From positions 1-6,930 of the forward strand of contig JANYBY010000074.1 in assembly GCA_025360565.1 (NCBI GenBank): a stretch of 6,930 bases of DNA, given 5' to 3'. The notes under the pieces were generated by a model that worked only from the letters and a program-made list of their open reading frames with translations, was not told where the DNA came from and searched no databases. Positions 1-6,674 of the stretch are shown piece after piece. The position numbers were made by a program, and so were the translations under genes. How positions within the stretch are numbered: the first letter of the stretch is position 1; the number at the start of each line of letters is the position of its first letter. The DNA comes from Bacteroidota bacterium (GTDB lineage Bacteria > Bacteroidota > Bacteroidia > B-17B0 > Aurantibacillaceae).

Positions 1-2429
1 GGAGTTTGTTCTGAATTGTTTATTACAGGAATTTTAACTTTTTCAAACAGCTGGCCTGCATCGTAATATTTAGCGCCATTGCCGGTTAGCGCTTTTAATA
101 GGTAATATGAAAAAACAGAGTGCCCTTCTTTTCCGCCATCCATAACGGGCTCAATACCACCCGATGAAATTGCCTGTCGTGAAACTTTTTCGTAAACATT
201 TGCGTAATACTTATCATTATTCTCAAAAGGATCTGAAACAGTATTTCCCCTAAAGATATCTCCGCTAAAACAAGCATCGGAAATTAATAAGGTATGTTTT
301 GAATTAATGCCTTTCAAAAAAGTTTGCAATTCAGAATTGGAGATAAACTGCGCGGTTGAATTGGTTGTGGCATCAGCAGGAATCCAATATCCCTTATTAA
401 ATTGTTTTTTAAATTCTCCATGTCCCGAAAAATAAATGAGCACATTGTCGTTTTCCTTTGCATTGTCCGACAGCCATTCAAGTTGAGTTATTATCTGTGT
501 TCTTGTTGCTTGTTCATTATACAAAGTTTTAAAAAGATCAAATTTATATTTATCACGTAATGTACTCTCTAATGCTTTGGCATCGCCAACCGCATTTTTT
601 AATTCTGCCCAGGTTCCTTTGTAATTATCAATACCAATAATAAGCGCATAATATTTTCCGGGCTTGATCTCTTTGTTGCTTGCATTGGCTATATTAATCC
701 CTTTTAAGGGATCACCACTGCCACGCATTAATTTTTCGCCGCCTTTAACGCTGCCTTCAGTAACCGTTTGGTTATTTTTAGTTACGTTTTGTTCCGCTTG
801 TCGTATAATTAAAGTCAGAGGAAGTTCTACTGATCCGCTATTTTCTGTTACTTGCATTTTTAAAAGAATACTGTCTGAATTGTAACTGTCATTAACAATT
901 AATCCATATTCCAACTCTATATTTTCATTTGACTTAAGTACGGTAATAGCCAGTTTTTTGTCTTCGTAAACGGTAACATTTGCAGGCAATACTAAAGAAG
1001 CTTTTATGTTTTCTTTAATAACTTTGGTTGGATTTAAAAAGGAAATTTTAAGTTTAAATTGTTTTCCCTTTTGAATTTTACTATTGTCAGAAACAATTGA
1101 GTGTTTCAAAATTGTAATTTCTGATGGTTTTTCAGGAGCAAAATTTACAGCGTATTTTATGGTATCCGTATAAAATTCATTGTATTTATTTTTTACAATA
1201 AATTTCAAAGCTTCCCTGGAGGTTGTAGCCGCGCTGCTTAATTGCAGGTAAATTTGTTTTTTACTTCCCGGTAACATTTCTCCTACCTGAACAGTGTCTC
1301 TGCTATTCAATCTTCCTTCCTTTATATTTGTGCTAAACTGCAGATATGAATCGTTAACGGTTGTTTTTCCGGTGTTAGTTAAAGTGATGGATACTTTTGC
1401 TTTTTCATTTGGATCTAATAGTTTATTATTATTCTCATCAATAAAATCTATGGATGCAATATTAATTTTCGGTAAATAATTATCCAGGTAATAAGAAGAC
1501 GCCACGATCTTAAACGGAACGGCATCATAGCAATTAATTTTACCATTATCATAGGATGAAAATATTTTTTTTCCATCATTTCCGAAAGCTACATCGGTAA
1601 TATTGCCGGCGTTATCTTCAGTTTTTGAAACTTGTTTTAAGTTTTCTGATAAAATAATAATAGCGTTGGTTTTATTTCCTATTGCAATATATTTTCCATC
1701 CGGAGATACGTCAATACATTTTGCATTTAATAAAAAGGTGCTTTCAAGCTTAGTATCATTTAAAATATTTTGTCTGAACAGTTTGTCGTTGGCGGTAATA
1801 AAATAAATTACACTATCAGCTTTTCCGAATAAAAGACATTTAACGTCATCTTCAATTCCTTTTATTGATTTTGTAACGCTGCTGCTTAACAAGTCAACAA
1901 CGTGGATTATTTTACTTATGTCAGAAACGATGAGTGTTTTACCGGAATTACTAACTGAAAGTTTTGTTAAAGGAATGCCGGATACTTTAATTGTGTTTAT
2001 AAGCTTACCGGTTGCGGCGCTCCAAATAGAAACATTACCAGTTTCACCAATACAATAAATAAAATTTAAGGATGGACTCAATTTAGCGTAATTCATTATT
2101 TCCTGGCGGCCTTCAAGGTCAAACTCTAACTTTCCTGTTAAAGCCTTAAATGTTTTTATGTTGCCATTGGAATTGCAAAGAGCGGTTGTTGAGCTATTAC
2201 CAAAGTGAATTAGATCTTTTGCTGGATCAAAAACAATTTCTTTTCCTGAATTAAGATTCCAGACCTTAACCTCTGTGGCAGACGCCGCACCAATGATCTT
2301 ACTATCACCGCTAATACTTATGTTTTTAACAGATTCTTTACCAATGCTGAACGATTTGATAAGTTTAAAATCTTGTCCCTGAATGTATCCGAATATTAAA
2401 CCCAACGATGCTATAAATGCTTTTTTCAT
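1..2429 (-). CDS. Secreted caspase-like (peptidase C14) protein with WD40-type propeller and Ig-like domains, 3' end cut by the window
   Basis: The frame is open for 809 codons from the ATG at 2429 to the left edge, with no in-frame stop. Residues 1-18 form a signal peptide (MKKAFIASLGLIFGYIQG), so the protein is exported. Residues about 20-310 look like degenerate WD40/propeller blades, for example VWNLNSGKE (W57), SIWSAATGKL (W136) and VSPDGKYIAIG. Residues about 318-432 and 433-545 resemble Ig-like beta domains; the first begins with a DENNNKLLDPNEKAKV segment and a TNTGK turn typical of such modules. After a linker, a caspase domain starts near 592 (YYALIIGIDNYKG). Its catalytic dyad is intact: H670 in YFSGHGEF and C720 in SDACFSGD. 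The last visible residues, KIPVINNSEQT, match the region shortly before the end of bacterial caspase domains, so I infer that only a short tail is missing. Family members are cysteine proteases, usually cutting after basic residues or Asp. The substrate here is unknown; the propeller suggests protein binding. Confidence 0.9.
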   Translation of the reverse strand, partial: MKKAFIASLGLIFGYIQGQDFKLIKSFSIGKESVKNISISGDSKIIGAASATEVKVWNLNSGKEIVFDPAKDLIHFGNSSTTALCNSNGNIKTFKALTGKLEFDLEGRQEIMNYAKLSPSLNFIYCIGETGNVSIWSAATGKLINTIKVSGIPLTKLSVSNSGKTLIVSDISKIIHVVDLLSSSVTKSIKGIEDDVKCLLFGKADSVIYFITANDKLFRQNILNDTKLESTFLLNAKCIDVSPDGKYIAIGNKTNAIIILSENLKQVSKTEDNAGNITDVAFGNDGKKIFSSYDNGKINCYDAVPFKIVASSYYLDNYLPKINIASIDFIDENNNKLLDPNEKAKVSITLTNTGKTTVNDSYLQFSTNIKEGRLNSRDTVQVGEMLPGSKKQIYLQLSSAATTSREALKFIVKNKYNEFYTDTIKYAVNFAPEKPSEITILKHSIVSDNSKIQKGKQFKLKISFLNPTKVIKENIKASLVLPANVTVYEDKKLAITVLKSNENIELEYGLIVNDSYNSDSILLKMQVTENSGSVELPLTLIIRQAEQNVTKNNQTVTEGSVKGGEKLMRGSGDPLKGINIANASNKEIKPGKYYALIIGIDNYKGTWAELKNAVGDAKALESTLRDKYKFDLFKTLYNEQATRTQIITQLEWLSDNAKENDNVLIYFSGHGEFKKQFNKGYWIPADATTNSTAQFISNSELQTFLKGINSKHTLLISDACFSGDIFRGNTVSDPFENNDKYYANVYEKVSRQAISSGGIEPVMDGGKEGHSVFSYYLLKALTGNGAKYYDAGQLFEKVKIPVINNSEQT

Positions 2430-2484
2430 AATTAATTTGAGATAAAAATAACTGAATTTTGTTTGTTAATTCCAGGCGCTTTAA

Positions 2485-2492
2485 CAAATATA
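2485..2492 (-). promoter_or_regulatory. Candidate -7 promoter element of the caspase-like gene
   Basis: On the minus strand this reads TATATTTG, an exact match to the Bacteroidota -7 consensus TAnnTTTG. It lies 55 bases upstream of the caspase gene ATG, which would give a leader of roughly 50 bases. No convincing TTG/TTTG -33 element is seen at the usual spacing of about 19 bases, so the call rests on the -7 box and its position. Confidence 0.4.
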
Positions 2493-2563
2493 TTCATTAT
2501 TTTTTAGCTTGTTAATCTTCTAAGTTAAATGTTTGAGCAATGGATAAAATTGGCCTACCGAAG

Positions 2564-2580
2564 ACTAAATAATATTTAGT
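2564..2580. repeat. AT-rich inverted repeat downstream of mqnC
   Basis: ACTAAAT and ATTTAGT form perfect 7-base arms around a 3-base AAT loop, followed on the plus strand by TTTTT. It sits about 35 bases past the mqnC stop. The T-tract is on the wrong side for terminating the minus-strand mqnC transcript, and the stem has only two G/C pairs. It may be a weak terminator or operator-like site; its function is uncertain. Confidence 0.35.
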
Positions 2581-2614
2581 TTTTTAAATGAACTAGGCGG
2601 GGTAAAAATTCCTC

Positions 2615-3742
2615 TTAATAATTAATTATTTGCTCTTCAATATTAACCGGTATGTCACGGTTCTCATACTGCTGTGTGCGCAGTTGGGGCTCAAAGCCCG
2701 CCTCCTTAATGGATTCCTGGATCTGCTTGTAGGTAAATCGATGAGGCGCTCCCGCAGCGCTCACTACATTTTCTTCTATCATAATACTTCCAAAATCGTT
2801 AGCGCCGGCATGTAAACAAATTTGCGCTGTTGCTTTGCCCACGGTTAACCAACTAGCCTGAATATTTATAATATTTGGAAGCATAATGCGGCTTAACGCG
2901 ATCATGCGAATATACTCATCGCTTGTAACATTATTTTTTATTCCTTTTAAACGATTCAATAACGTTCCATCATCCATGAACGGCCATGGAATAAACGCTA
3001 AAAACCCTTTTGAGTTTTTCGGTTTTTGTTCCTGCGCTTCGCGAAGCCAAACTAAATGTTCAAAGCGTTCGTAAATAGTTTCAACGTGCCCAAACATCAT
3101 GGTTGCGCTGGTAGTAATATTTAATTGGTGCGCTGCTTTCATCACATCTAACCATTCGCGCCCCGTACATTTTCCTTTGCTGATCAATCTTCGCACACGG
3201 TCGTTCAATATCTCTGCGCCCGCGCCCGGTAAACTATCCAGGCCTGCATCCACCAAAGCTTTTAATACTTCGGCATGCGTACTTTTTTCGAGTTTAGTAA
3301 TGTGCGCTATTTCGGGCGGACCCAACGCGTGTAATTTAATAGTTGGATAAAGTGATTTTAACTGTTTAAATAAATTTACATAGAACGATAACCCAAGATC
3401 GGGATGATGACCGCCTTGCAGCAGCAATTGTTCGCCCCCGTATTTAATTGTTTCGTCAATTTTCTTTTTATAAGTTTCAATATCGGTAATGTAACTTTCT
3501 TTATGGCCGGGGATTCGGTAAAAATTACAAAATTTACAATTCGCGATACAAACATTGGTGGTGTTTAAATTACGGTCAATGATCCAGGTAACTTTATCCG
3601 AATTTTTTTTTTGGATCTTTCTCAGTTCATCAGCTACCAAAATAAGTTCCGAGGTAGAAGCGTTATCATTTAAAAAAACACCTTCCTCAATGCTTAAAAA
3701 TTCAAATTTTAAAGCCCTGCTTAATAAAGAATCAGTTGTCAT
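2615..3742 (-). CDS. mqnC: Cyclic dehypoxanthinyl futalosine synthase MqnC (radical SAM)
   Basis: MqnC is a cytoplasmic radical-SAM enzyme. It cyclises dehypoxanthine futalosine in the futalosine pathway of menaquinone synthesis. Numbered from the ATG at 3784, the Fe-S ligands C79, C83 and C86 lie in CIANCKFCNFYR, the expected CX3CX2C motif. It also shows the family features QGGHHPDLGL (123-132), LPGAGAEIL (185-193) and MIEENVVSAAG (335-345); the last two favour MqnC over its relative MqnE. I prefer the ATG at 3742 (375 aa, beginning MTTDSLLSRALKFEFL). Family members usually begin close to this SxALxxEFLSxEEG helix, and TAnnTTTG promoter-like boxes fall inside or just before the 14-residue extension. 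The upstream ATG at 3784 (389 aa) remains possible. No other menaquinone gene is in the window, so the gene stands alone here. The last residues (IPVNIEEQIINY) form a short tail with no motif. Confidence 0.93.
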   Translation of the reverse strand: MTTDSLLSRALKFEFLSIEEGVFLNDNASTSELILVADELRKIQKKNSDKVTWIIDRNLNTTNVCIANCKFCNFYRIPGHKESYITDIETYKKKIDETIKYGGEQLLLQGGHHPDLGLSFYVNLFKQLKSLYPTIKLHALGPPEIAHITKLEKSTHAEVLKALVDAGLDSLPGAGAEILNDRVRRLISKGKCTGREWLDVMKAAHQLNITTSATMMFGHVETIYERFEHLVWLREAQEQKPKNSKGFLAFIPWPFMDDGTLLNRLKGIKNNVTSDEYIRMIALSRIMLPNIINIQASWLTVGKATAQICLHAGANDFGSIMIEENVVSAAGAPHRFTYKQIQESIKEAGFEPQLRTQQYENRDIPVNIEEQIINY

Positions 3743-3750
3743 GCGTATTA

Positions 3751-3794
3751 CAAATGTACCAAATGTTTGCTTAACATACTTCATGTCAAATGTA
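3751..3794 (-). promoter_or_regulatory. Two TACATTTG boxes upstream of or inside the mqnC start region
   Basis: TACATTTG (fits TAnnTTTG) occurs twice on the minus strand, at 3794-3787 and 3758-3751. A third CATTTG at 3765-3760 lies between them. Transcription from the upstream box would start near 3780, after the first possible ATG (3784). It would give a leader of about 40 bases for the ATG at 3742. No well-spaced -33 box is present: a TTTG at 3810-3807 is only 12 bases above the first box. Confidence 0.35.
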
Positions 3795-3845
3795 AAAGTC
3801 TTATCTCAAAAAATATTTTTTTATACTTTAGTTATTTTGGTACAA

Positions 3846-3956
3846 GTTTTGGGCGCCCCGCCTACATCAAAAATTTCGGCGGGCGGGAGGGCCGGACGAA
3901 ATAACGAGCAAATTGGATCGTATCTATGGCTAGTATTAAACCCTAAATAAAGGTTT
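3846..3956. repeat. GC-rich foldback element, candidate dispersed intergenic repeat
   Basis: A run starting GTTTTGGGCGCC stands out from the AT-rich surroundings. CGCC-C-CGCC (3854-3862) pairs with GGCGGGCG (3878-3885) to give an 8-bp all-GC stem with one bulged C (3858) and a 15-base loop. A GC-rich tail GGGAGGGCCGGACG (3885-3898) follows. The tail end, AAACC-CTAAATAAA-GGTTT (3938-3956), makes a second small stem. From memory, this layout (TTTTGGGCG start, GC-rich hairpin, CCCTAA near the end) resembles intergenic elements scattered through Bacteroidota genomes; that is recall, not a search result. It lies upstream of mqnC and downstream of the T9SS gene terminator, so it is not needed to end either transcript. 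The exact boundaries are guesses. Confidence 0.5.
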
Positions 3957-3974
3957 GATTTCGTGGTGAAAAAC

Positions 3975-4009
3975 AAAAAACCCGTCCCGACAATATCAAG
4001 ACTGGTTTT
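3975..4009 (-). terminator. Intrinsic terminator of the T9SS cargo gene
   Basis: Read on the minus strand, AAAACCAGTCTTGA pairs with TCGGGACGGGTTTT across a 5-base TATTG loop. The 14-position stem has one A-G mismatch and two G-U pairs, and runs directly into six U residues. It begins 15 bases after the TAA of the gene ending at 4024. Because the stem carries A-runs at its base it also has a U-tract on the plus strand and may work in both directions. Confidence 0.75.
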
Positions 4010-4023
4010 TAGTAAACTAAATT

Positions 4024-5058
4024 CTATTTATTAATGATCAAGCGCTGCACCATTTTATCGTTGCCGTTGGTAATACTTACAAAATAAACACCGTTTGGCT
4101 GGTCGGTTAAATTTAAAAATAAATTATCGTAAGTAATTCCGTTATAAACAGAAGTATTTACAACTTGTCCCAACGCGTTAATAACGCTCACATTTAAATT
4201 TTCAGGCGTAGAAGAACTAACCGAAATATTTACCAAGCCGGTTGATGGGTTAGGCATTAAATTGATGTATTTACTAAGGCCGTAATTTTTAGAAAGCCCA
4301 GTAGCCACTTGTCCGCAAACAATTGGAGAAACAGCCAGGTTAGCCGATAATCCGGTCCAGCTGCCCGACATATCGTACCAATTATTATCCCCTCCTTTTT
4401 CCCATGCATTGTTCACCGGTGCGGGGTCTTCATCTGCAACTACTACAGTATCGCCGGGGGTATTGGGCAGATCAACCCCTGCAAAAAAACCGCCCGCCGG
4501 AATTGGAATAGGAATGCCAAGCGTATAAGTATAAACAAATAATGTATTTGATGGGGCTCCTTGTGCTGCCAAAATTTGCTGCATGGTTGCCGTAGTTCCT
4601 CCATAGGAAGTAGAAGGCGCTGTAGTGGCATTAGTTCCGGCATACAATTTCATTGATACAATTACCGAGTTAGCGCCACCGGTACCTCTGTTTAAGTCTT
4701 TATAAAAAGTTACTTTAACAGCTGTAACCGAAGGCGAACCGATAGAACTGTATGTGGATGCAGCAAAATAATTTACCTTTTCAAGATCGCCAAAACAATT
4801 TGTTCCGCAAACATAACCCGCATTTGGATTACAGCCGGTATCTGTTGTGGTTCCGGCCGTTTCCATTACAAGCAAAGTTCCCGAAAGCGTTGATACCGTT
4901 GAACAGCCCGCTGTTAAAGCCTCCGCAGACTTTAACTCATTCGTTCTAATGCCTTCGGGTGAATTAAAAACAAATTTTTGTTTTACACTTTTTTTAAATT
5001 GGGCATTTATAACCCCTGTAAAAATCACACAGGTTAGTAAGAGTATTTTATTGACCAT
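4024..5058 (-). CDS. Secreted protein with T9SS type A C-terminal sorting domain, function unknown
   Basis: This 344-residue protein begins with a clear signal peptide (MVNKILLLTCVIFTGVINA, likely cut before Q20). It ends in a type A sorting domain at about 262-344. Its marks are LMPNPSTGLVNISV (267-280), NALGQVV (294-300), LTDQPNGVYFVSI (317-329) and the basic end MVQRLIINK. Such domains direct cargo across the outer membrane by the type IX system, after which they are normally removed. The mature part (about 20-250) is Gly/Thr/Ser-rich and predicted mostly beta. It contains five cysteines (C52, C76, C84, C88, C248) that could form disulfides, and a WYDMSGSW stretch (227-234) that recalls the end of a jelly-roll or adhesion module. 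I do not recognise a catalytic motif. The gene has its own terminator. No Shine-Dalgarno is visible; an AT-only palindrome at 5063-5079 precedes the ATG. Confidence 0.88.
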   Translation of the reverse strand: MVNKILLLTCVIFTGVINAQFKKSVKQKFVFNSPEGIRTNELKSAEALTAGCSTVSTLSGTLLVMETAGTTTDTGCNPNAGYVCGTNCFGDLEKVNYFAASTYSSIGSPSVTAVKVTFYKDLNRGTGGANSVIVSMKLYAGTNATTAPSTSYGGTTATMQQILAAQGAPSNTLFVYTYTLGIPIPIPAGGFFAGVDLPNTPGDTVVVADEDPAPVNNAWEKGGDNNWYDMSGSWTGLSANLAVSPIVCGQVATGLSKNYGLSKYINLMPNPSTGLVNISVSSSTPENLNVSVINALGQVVNTSVYNGITYDNLFLNLTDQPNGVYFVSITNGNDKMVQRLIINK

Positions 5059-5171
5059 GCTTTTTAATTTTAAATTAAAGGTTGCTAAATTATTAAATTT
5101 ATACTGCTTTTGATGGCAAAAAAGCGCGGAAGTTTAATGGAATGGCGTTAAATTTTTCGGAAAGCTGGCTG

Positions 5172-5525
5172 TTATTTCTTCAAACTATCTCTGATCTTTT
5201 TTGGAAGAGAAGCAACTATTAGATCATATGAATCATCGATCCAGTTAAAGATCTGTTTTTTTGGGGCAGAACCATCGCAGGTTACAGTATTCCAATGCGC
5301 TTTATTCATATGGTATCCGGGCTTAACACAGCGGTACTTTTCGCGTAGCTCAATAGCTTTTTGCGGATCACATTTGGCGTTAAATTCCACCGCGTCTCCT
5401 TCAATATCCATTAATAAAAACATTTTACCGCCCACTTTAAACACCAATGTGTTTTTATCGAACGGAAAGCCCTCGTCAACCGCGGGTTTTAAAAGGCAGT
5501 ATTCTCTTATTTCTTCTACATTCAT
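5172..5525 (-). CDS. MmcQ/YjbR family protein
   Basis: A 117-residue cytoplasmic protein of the MmcQ/YjbR family, small single-domain proteins with a CyaY-like fold, often labelled DNA-binding though the cellular role is poorly defined. Visible family features are PFDKNTLVFKVGGKMFLLMD (21-40), a Phe/Asn strand EFNAKCDP (47-54), and the conserved VKPGYHMNKAHWNTV segment (67-81). The helix near the end, WIDDSYDLIVASLPKK, is also typical. The ATG at 5525 gives the normal family length and starts at MNVEEIREYCL. An in-frame ATG at 5585 would add 20 residues, but these are encoded largely by the palindrome at 5564-5581 and do not look like protein. The leader is A-rich (GTAAAA before ATG) with no Shine-Dalgarno. 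It could share a transcript with the T9SS gene 113 bases downstream, but no functional link is evident. Confidence 0.9.
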   Translation of the reverse strand: MNVEEIREYCLLKPAVDEGFPFDKNTLVFKVGGKMFLLMDIEGDAVEFNAKCDPQKAIELREKYRCVKPGYHMNKAHWNTVTCDGSAPKKQIFNWIDDSYDLIVASLPKKIRDSLKK

Positions 5526-5545
5526 TTTTACAGACTTTTGCAATG

Positions 5546-5674
5546 AAGGCACTAGGACACAAATCCCGATAGATATCGGGAACACTATGGTTTTTTGCCT
5601 CTATGTCTCAAAAAAACACAAATAAAATACAACGAAATTCTTTGTGTATCTTAGGGTCTTGGTGTGTTTGTGGC
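5546..5674. repeat. Degenerate GACAC / CTTTGTGT inverted-repeat tract
   Basis: Read on the minus strand, an arm GCCACAAACACACCAAGACC continues to ACACAAAGAA (5674-5638). It is answered by TTTGTGT...GAGACATAGAGGC (5622-5597). The core arms ACACAAA (5616-5622) and TTTGTGT (5641-5647) are exact complements with an 18-base loop. A further right-arm fragment, TTTGTGTCCTAGTGCC (5562-5547), lies beyond the TCCCGATA palindrome, as if the palindrome sits within the tract. The short AAGACAC-like units match a repeat style I recall from Bacteroidota spacers; copy number is unchecked. Confidence 0.45.
5564..5581. repeat. Perfect 8-base-arm palindrome
   Basis: TCCCGATA and TATCGGGA are exact reverse complements separated by GA. 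The palindrome begins 39 bases upstream of the MmcQ ATG, inside its presumed leader. From memory, CCCGATAnnTATCGGG-type palindromes recur between genes in many Bacteroidota, so a dispersed repeat or small terminator-like hairpin is more likely than a dedicated operator. No U-tract follows on either strand, which argues against simple termination. Confidence 0.6.
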
Positions 5675-5819
5675 AAAATTACCGCCAAATATCCTAAAAA
5701 TTAAGCCACTTATAAACTTACCGTTAATAAATCGATAAAATTTAAAATATTTGTACCCGAAAGCCGTTAAAGTAAAGAAAAAATAGTTTGAAAAGAGGCA
5801 TTTTTTAAAAGTATTTTGC

Positions 5820-5827
5820 TAAGTTTG
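5820..5827 (+). promoter_or_regulatory. Candidate -7 promoter element of the exbB-type gene
   Basis: TAAGTTTG matches TAnnTTTG exactly and lies 42 bases upstream of the exbB-type ATG. The nearest upstream TTTG (5787-5790) is 29 bases away, longer than the usual 19-23, so the -33 part is weak. An AT palindrome TTAATTTAAATTAA (5835-5848) falls in the presumed leader. Confidence 0.4.
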
Positions 5828-5869
5828 GCATTCATTAATTTAAATTAATTAAACAATAAATAAAATAGT

Positions 5870-6673
5870 ATGAGCACAAAAAAAACATCGGGAGGATTCC
5901 CATTAGTAGTTTCGGCTTTAGCCATCGTAATCTGTATCGTTATCGGTATATTTATTTTTAAAATGGTACTAGGCGCCGCGTCTAACTTCGAGGGGGGCGA
6001 TTCTGAAAAAGGACATCCGCACAACATCTTAGGCACCATGTACAAAGGGGGTTTCATCGTACCAATATTAATCGGGTTTTTATTAACCGTAATTACTTTT
6101 GCCATTGAGCGTTTTATTACCATTATGAAAGCGAACGGTAAAGGGCAAACGGATAAGTTTGTAACCAATATCAAATCGTTAATTTCAGGCCACGATTTTG
6201 AAGGTGCTATTGCCGCTTGCGATAAACAACAAGGCTCTTTGGCCAATGTTGTGCGCGAAGGCATTATAAAATTCAAGTTCGTTCAAAACGATACGCATAT
6301 GGACAAAGAAGCAAAAGTTCACGCTATTCAAAAAGCGTTAGAAGAAGCAACTTCACTAGAATTGCCTATGTTATCTAAAAACATGGTGGTTATTTCAACC
6401 ATGGCCTCTATTGGTACTTTAGCCGGACTGATCGGTACGGTTGTTGGTATGATTCGTGCGTTTGCGGCCTTATCCGCTGCCGGCGCTCCTGATACTTCTG
6501 CCCTTGCAACCGGTATTTCTGAAGCCCTTGTAAACACATTGGTAGGGATCTTAACCTCAGCATTTGCCATCATTTTCTATAACTATTTTAGTAATAGGAT
6601 AGATCAAATAACTTATGCTATGGATGAGGCCGGTTTCTCTATTATTCAGGAATTTCAAACTTCAGGCAAGTAA
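5870..6673 (+). CDS. exbB: MotA/TolQ/ExbB family proton channel subunit
   Basis: An inner-membrane protein of 267 residues that, with an ExbD/TolR partner, uses the proton gradient to drive TonB-dependent outer-membrane uptake or a Tol-type process. Membrane segments are at about 12-34, 60-85, 172-198 and 217-241. A cytoplasmic region (about 86-170) includes the helical stretch GHDFEGAIAACDKQQGSL. The family core is clear: ASIGTLAGLIGTVVGM (179-194) and GISEALVNTLVGILTSAF (215-232). T190 and T223 match the two pore threonines of E. coli ExbB. The extra N-terminal helix and a polar GGDSEKGHPHN loop (42-52) are usual for the longer Bacteroidota forms. The ATG at 5870 follows an A/T-rich leader with no Shine-Dalgarno. 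The ExbD-type gene starts 161 bases after the stop, on the same strand. Assignment to ExbB rather than TolQ is by phylum habit and partner; sequence alone does not settle it. Confidence 0.93.
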   Translation: MSTKKTSGGFPLVVSALAIVICIVIGIFIFKMVLGAASNFEGGDSEKGHPHNILGTMYKGGFIVPILIGFLLTVITFAIERFITIMKANGKGQTDKFVTNIKSLISGHDFEGAIAACDKQQGSLANVVREGIIKFKFVQNDTHMDKEAKVHAIQKALEEATSLELPMLSKNMVVISTMASIGTLAGLIGTVVGMIRAFAALSAAGAPDTSALATGISEALVNTLVGILTSAFAIIFYNYFSNRIDQITYAMDEAGFSIIQEFQTSGK

Positions 6674-6674
6674 T

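Larger units (their letters stand above)
5526..5869. other. 344-bp divergent intergenic region with nested repeats
   Basis: This spacer separates the minus-strand MmcQ gene from the plus-strand exbB-type gene, so promoters for both must lie here. It holds a perfect palindrome, a degenerate GACAC/CTTTGTGT inverted-repeat tract and a candidate exbB promoter box. A TAATTTTG box reading minus (5681-5674) is a possible, distant MmcQ promoter. No further coding sequence or tRNA was found. Confidence 0.6.

Noticed and set aside
95..277. Minus-strand 60-codon frame inside the caspase domain
   Set aside because: It overlaps the caspase reading frame, which carries the DACFSG motif and continues open; the short frame is an out-of-phase shadow.
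3555..3950. Plus-strand open frame of 131 codons over the mqnC start and spacer
   Set aside because: Most of it is antisense to mqnC, it has no recognisable motif, and its end lies in the repeat element; it is a shadow frame.
3846..3956. CRISPR or tRNA-like structure in the GC-rich spacer
   Set aside because: There are no regularly spaced direct repeats, no cloverleaf and no anticodon-like arrangement; only local hairpins are present.
1..5525. A caspase-based defence island
   Set aside because: The neighbours are a menaquinone enzyme, a T9SS cargo protein and an MmcQ protein, with no nuclease, gasdermin, reverse transcriptase or sensor NTPase, and the caspase protein is exported, which does not fit the usual cytoplasmic phage-defence caspases.
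5526..5585. Longer MmcQ reading from the ATG at 5585
   Set aside because: The extra 20 residues are encoded largely by the TCCCGATA palindrome and exceed the usual family length.
5845..6276. Minus-strand open frame of 143 codons antisense to the exbB-type gene
   Set aside because: The plus-strand frame has strong family motifs throughout; the antisense product is a Pro/Ile-rich shadow with no family signature.
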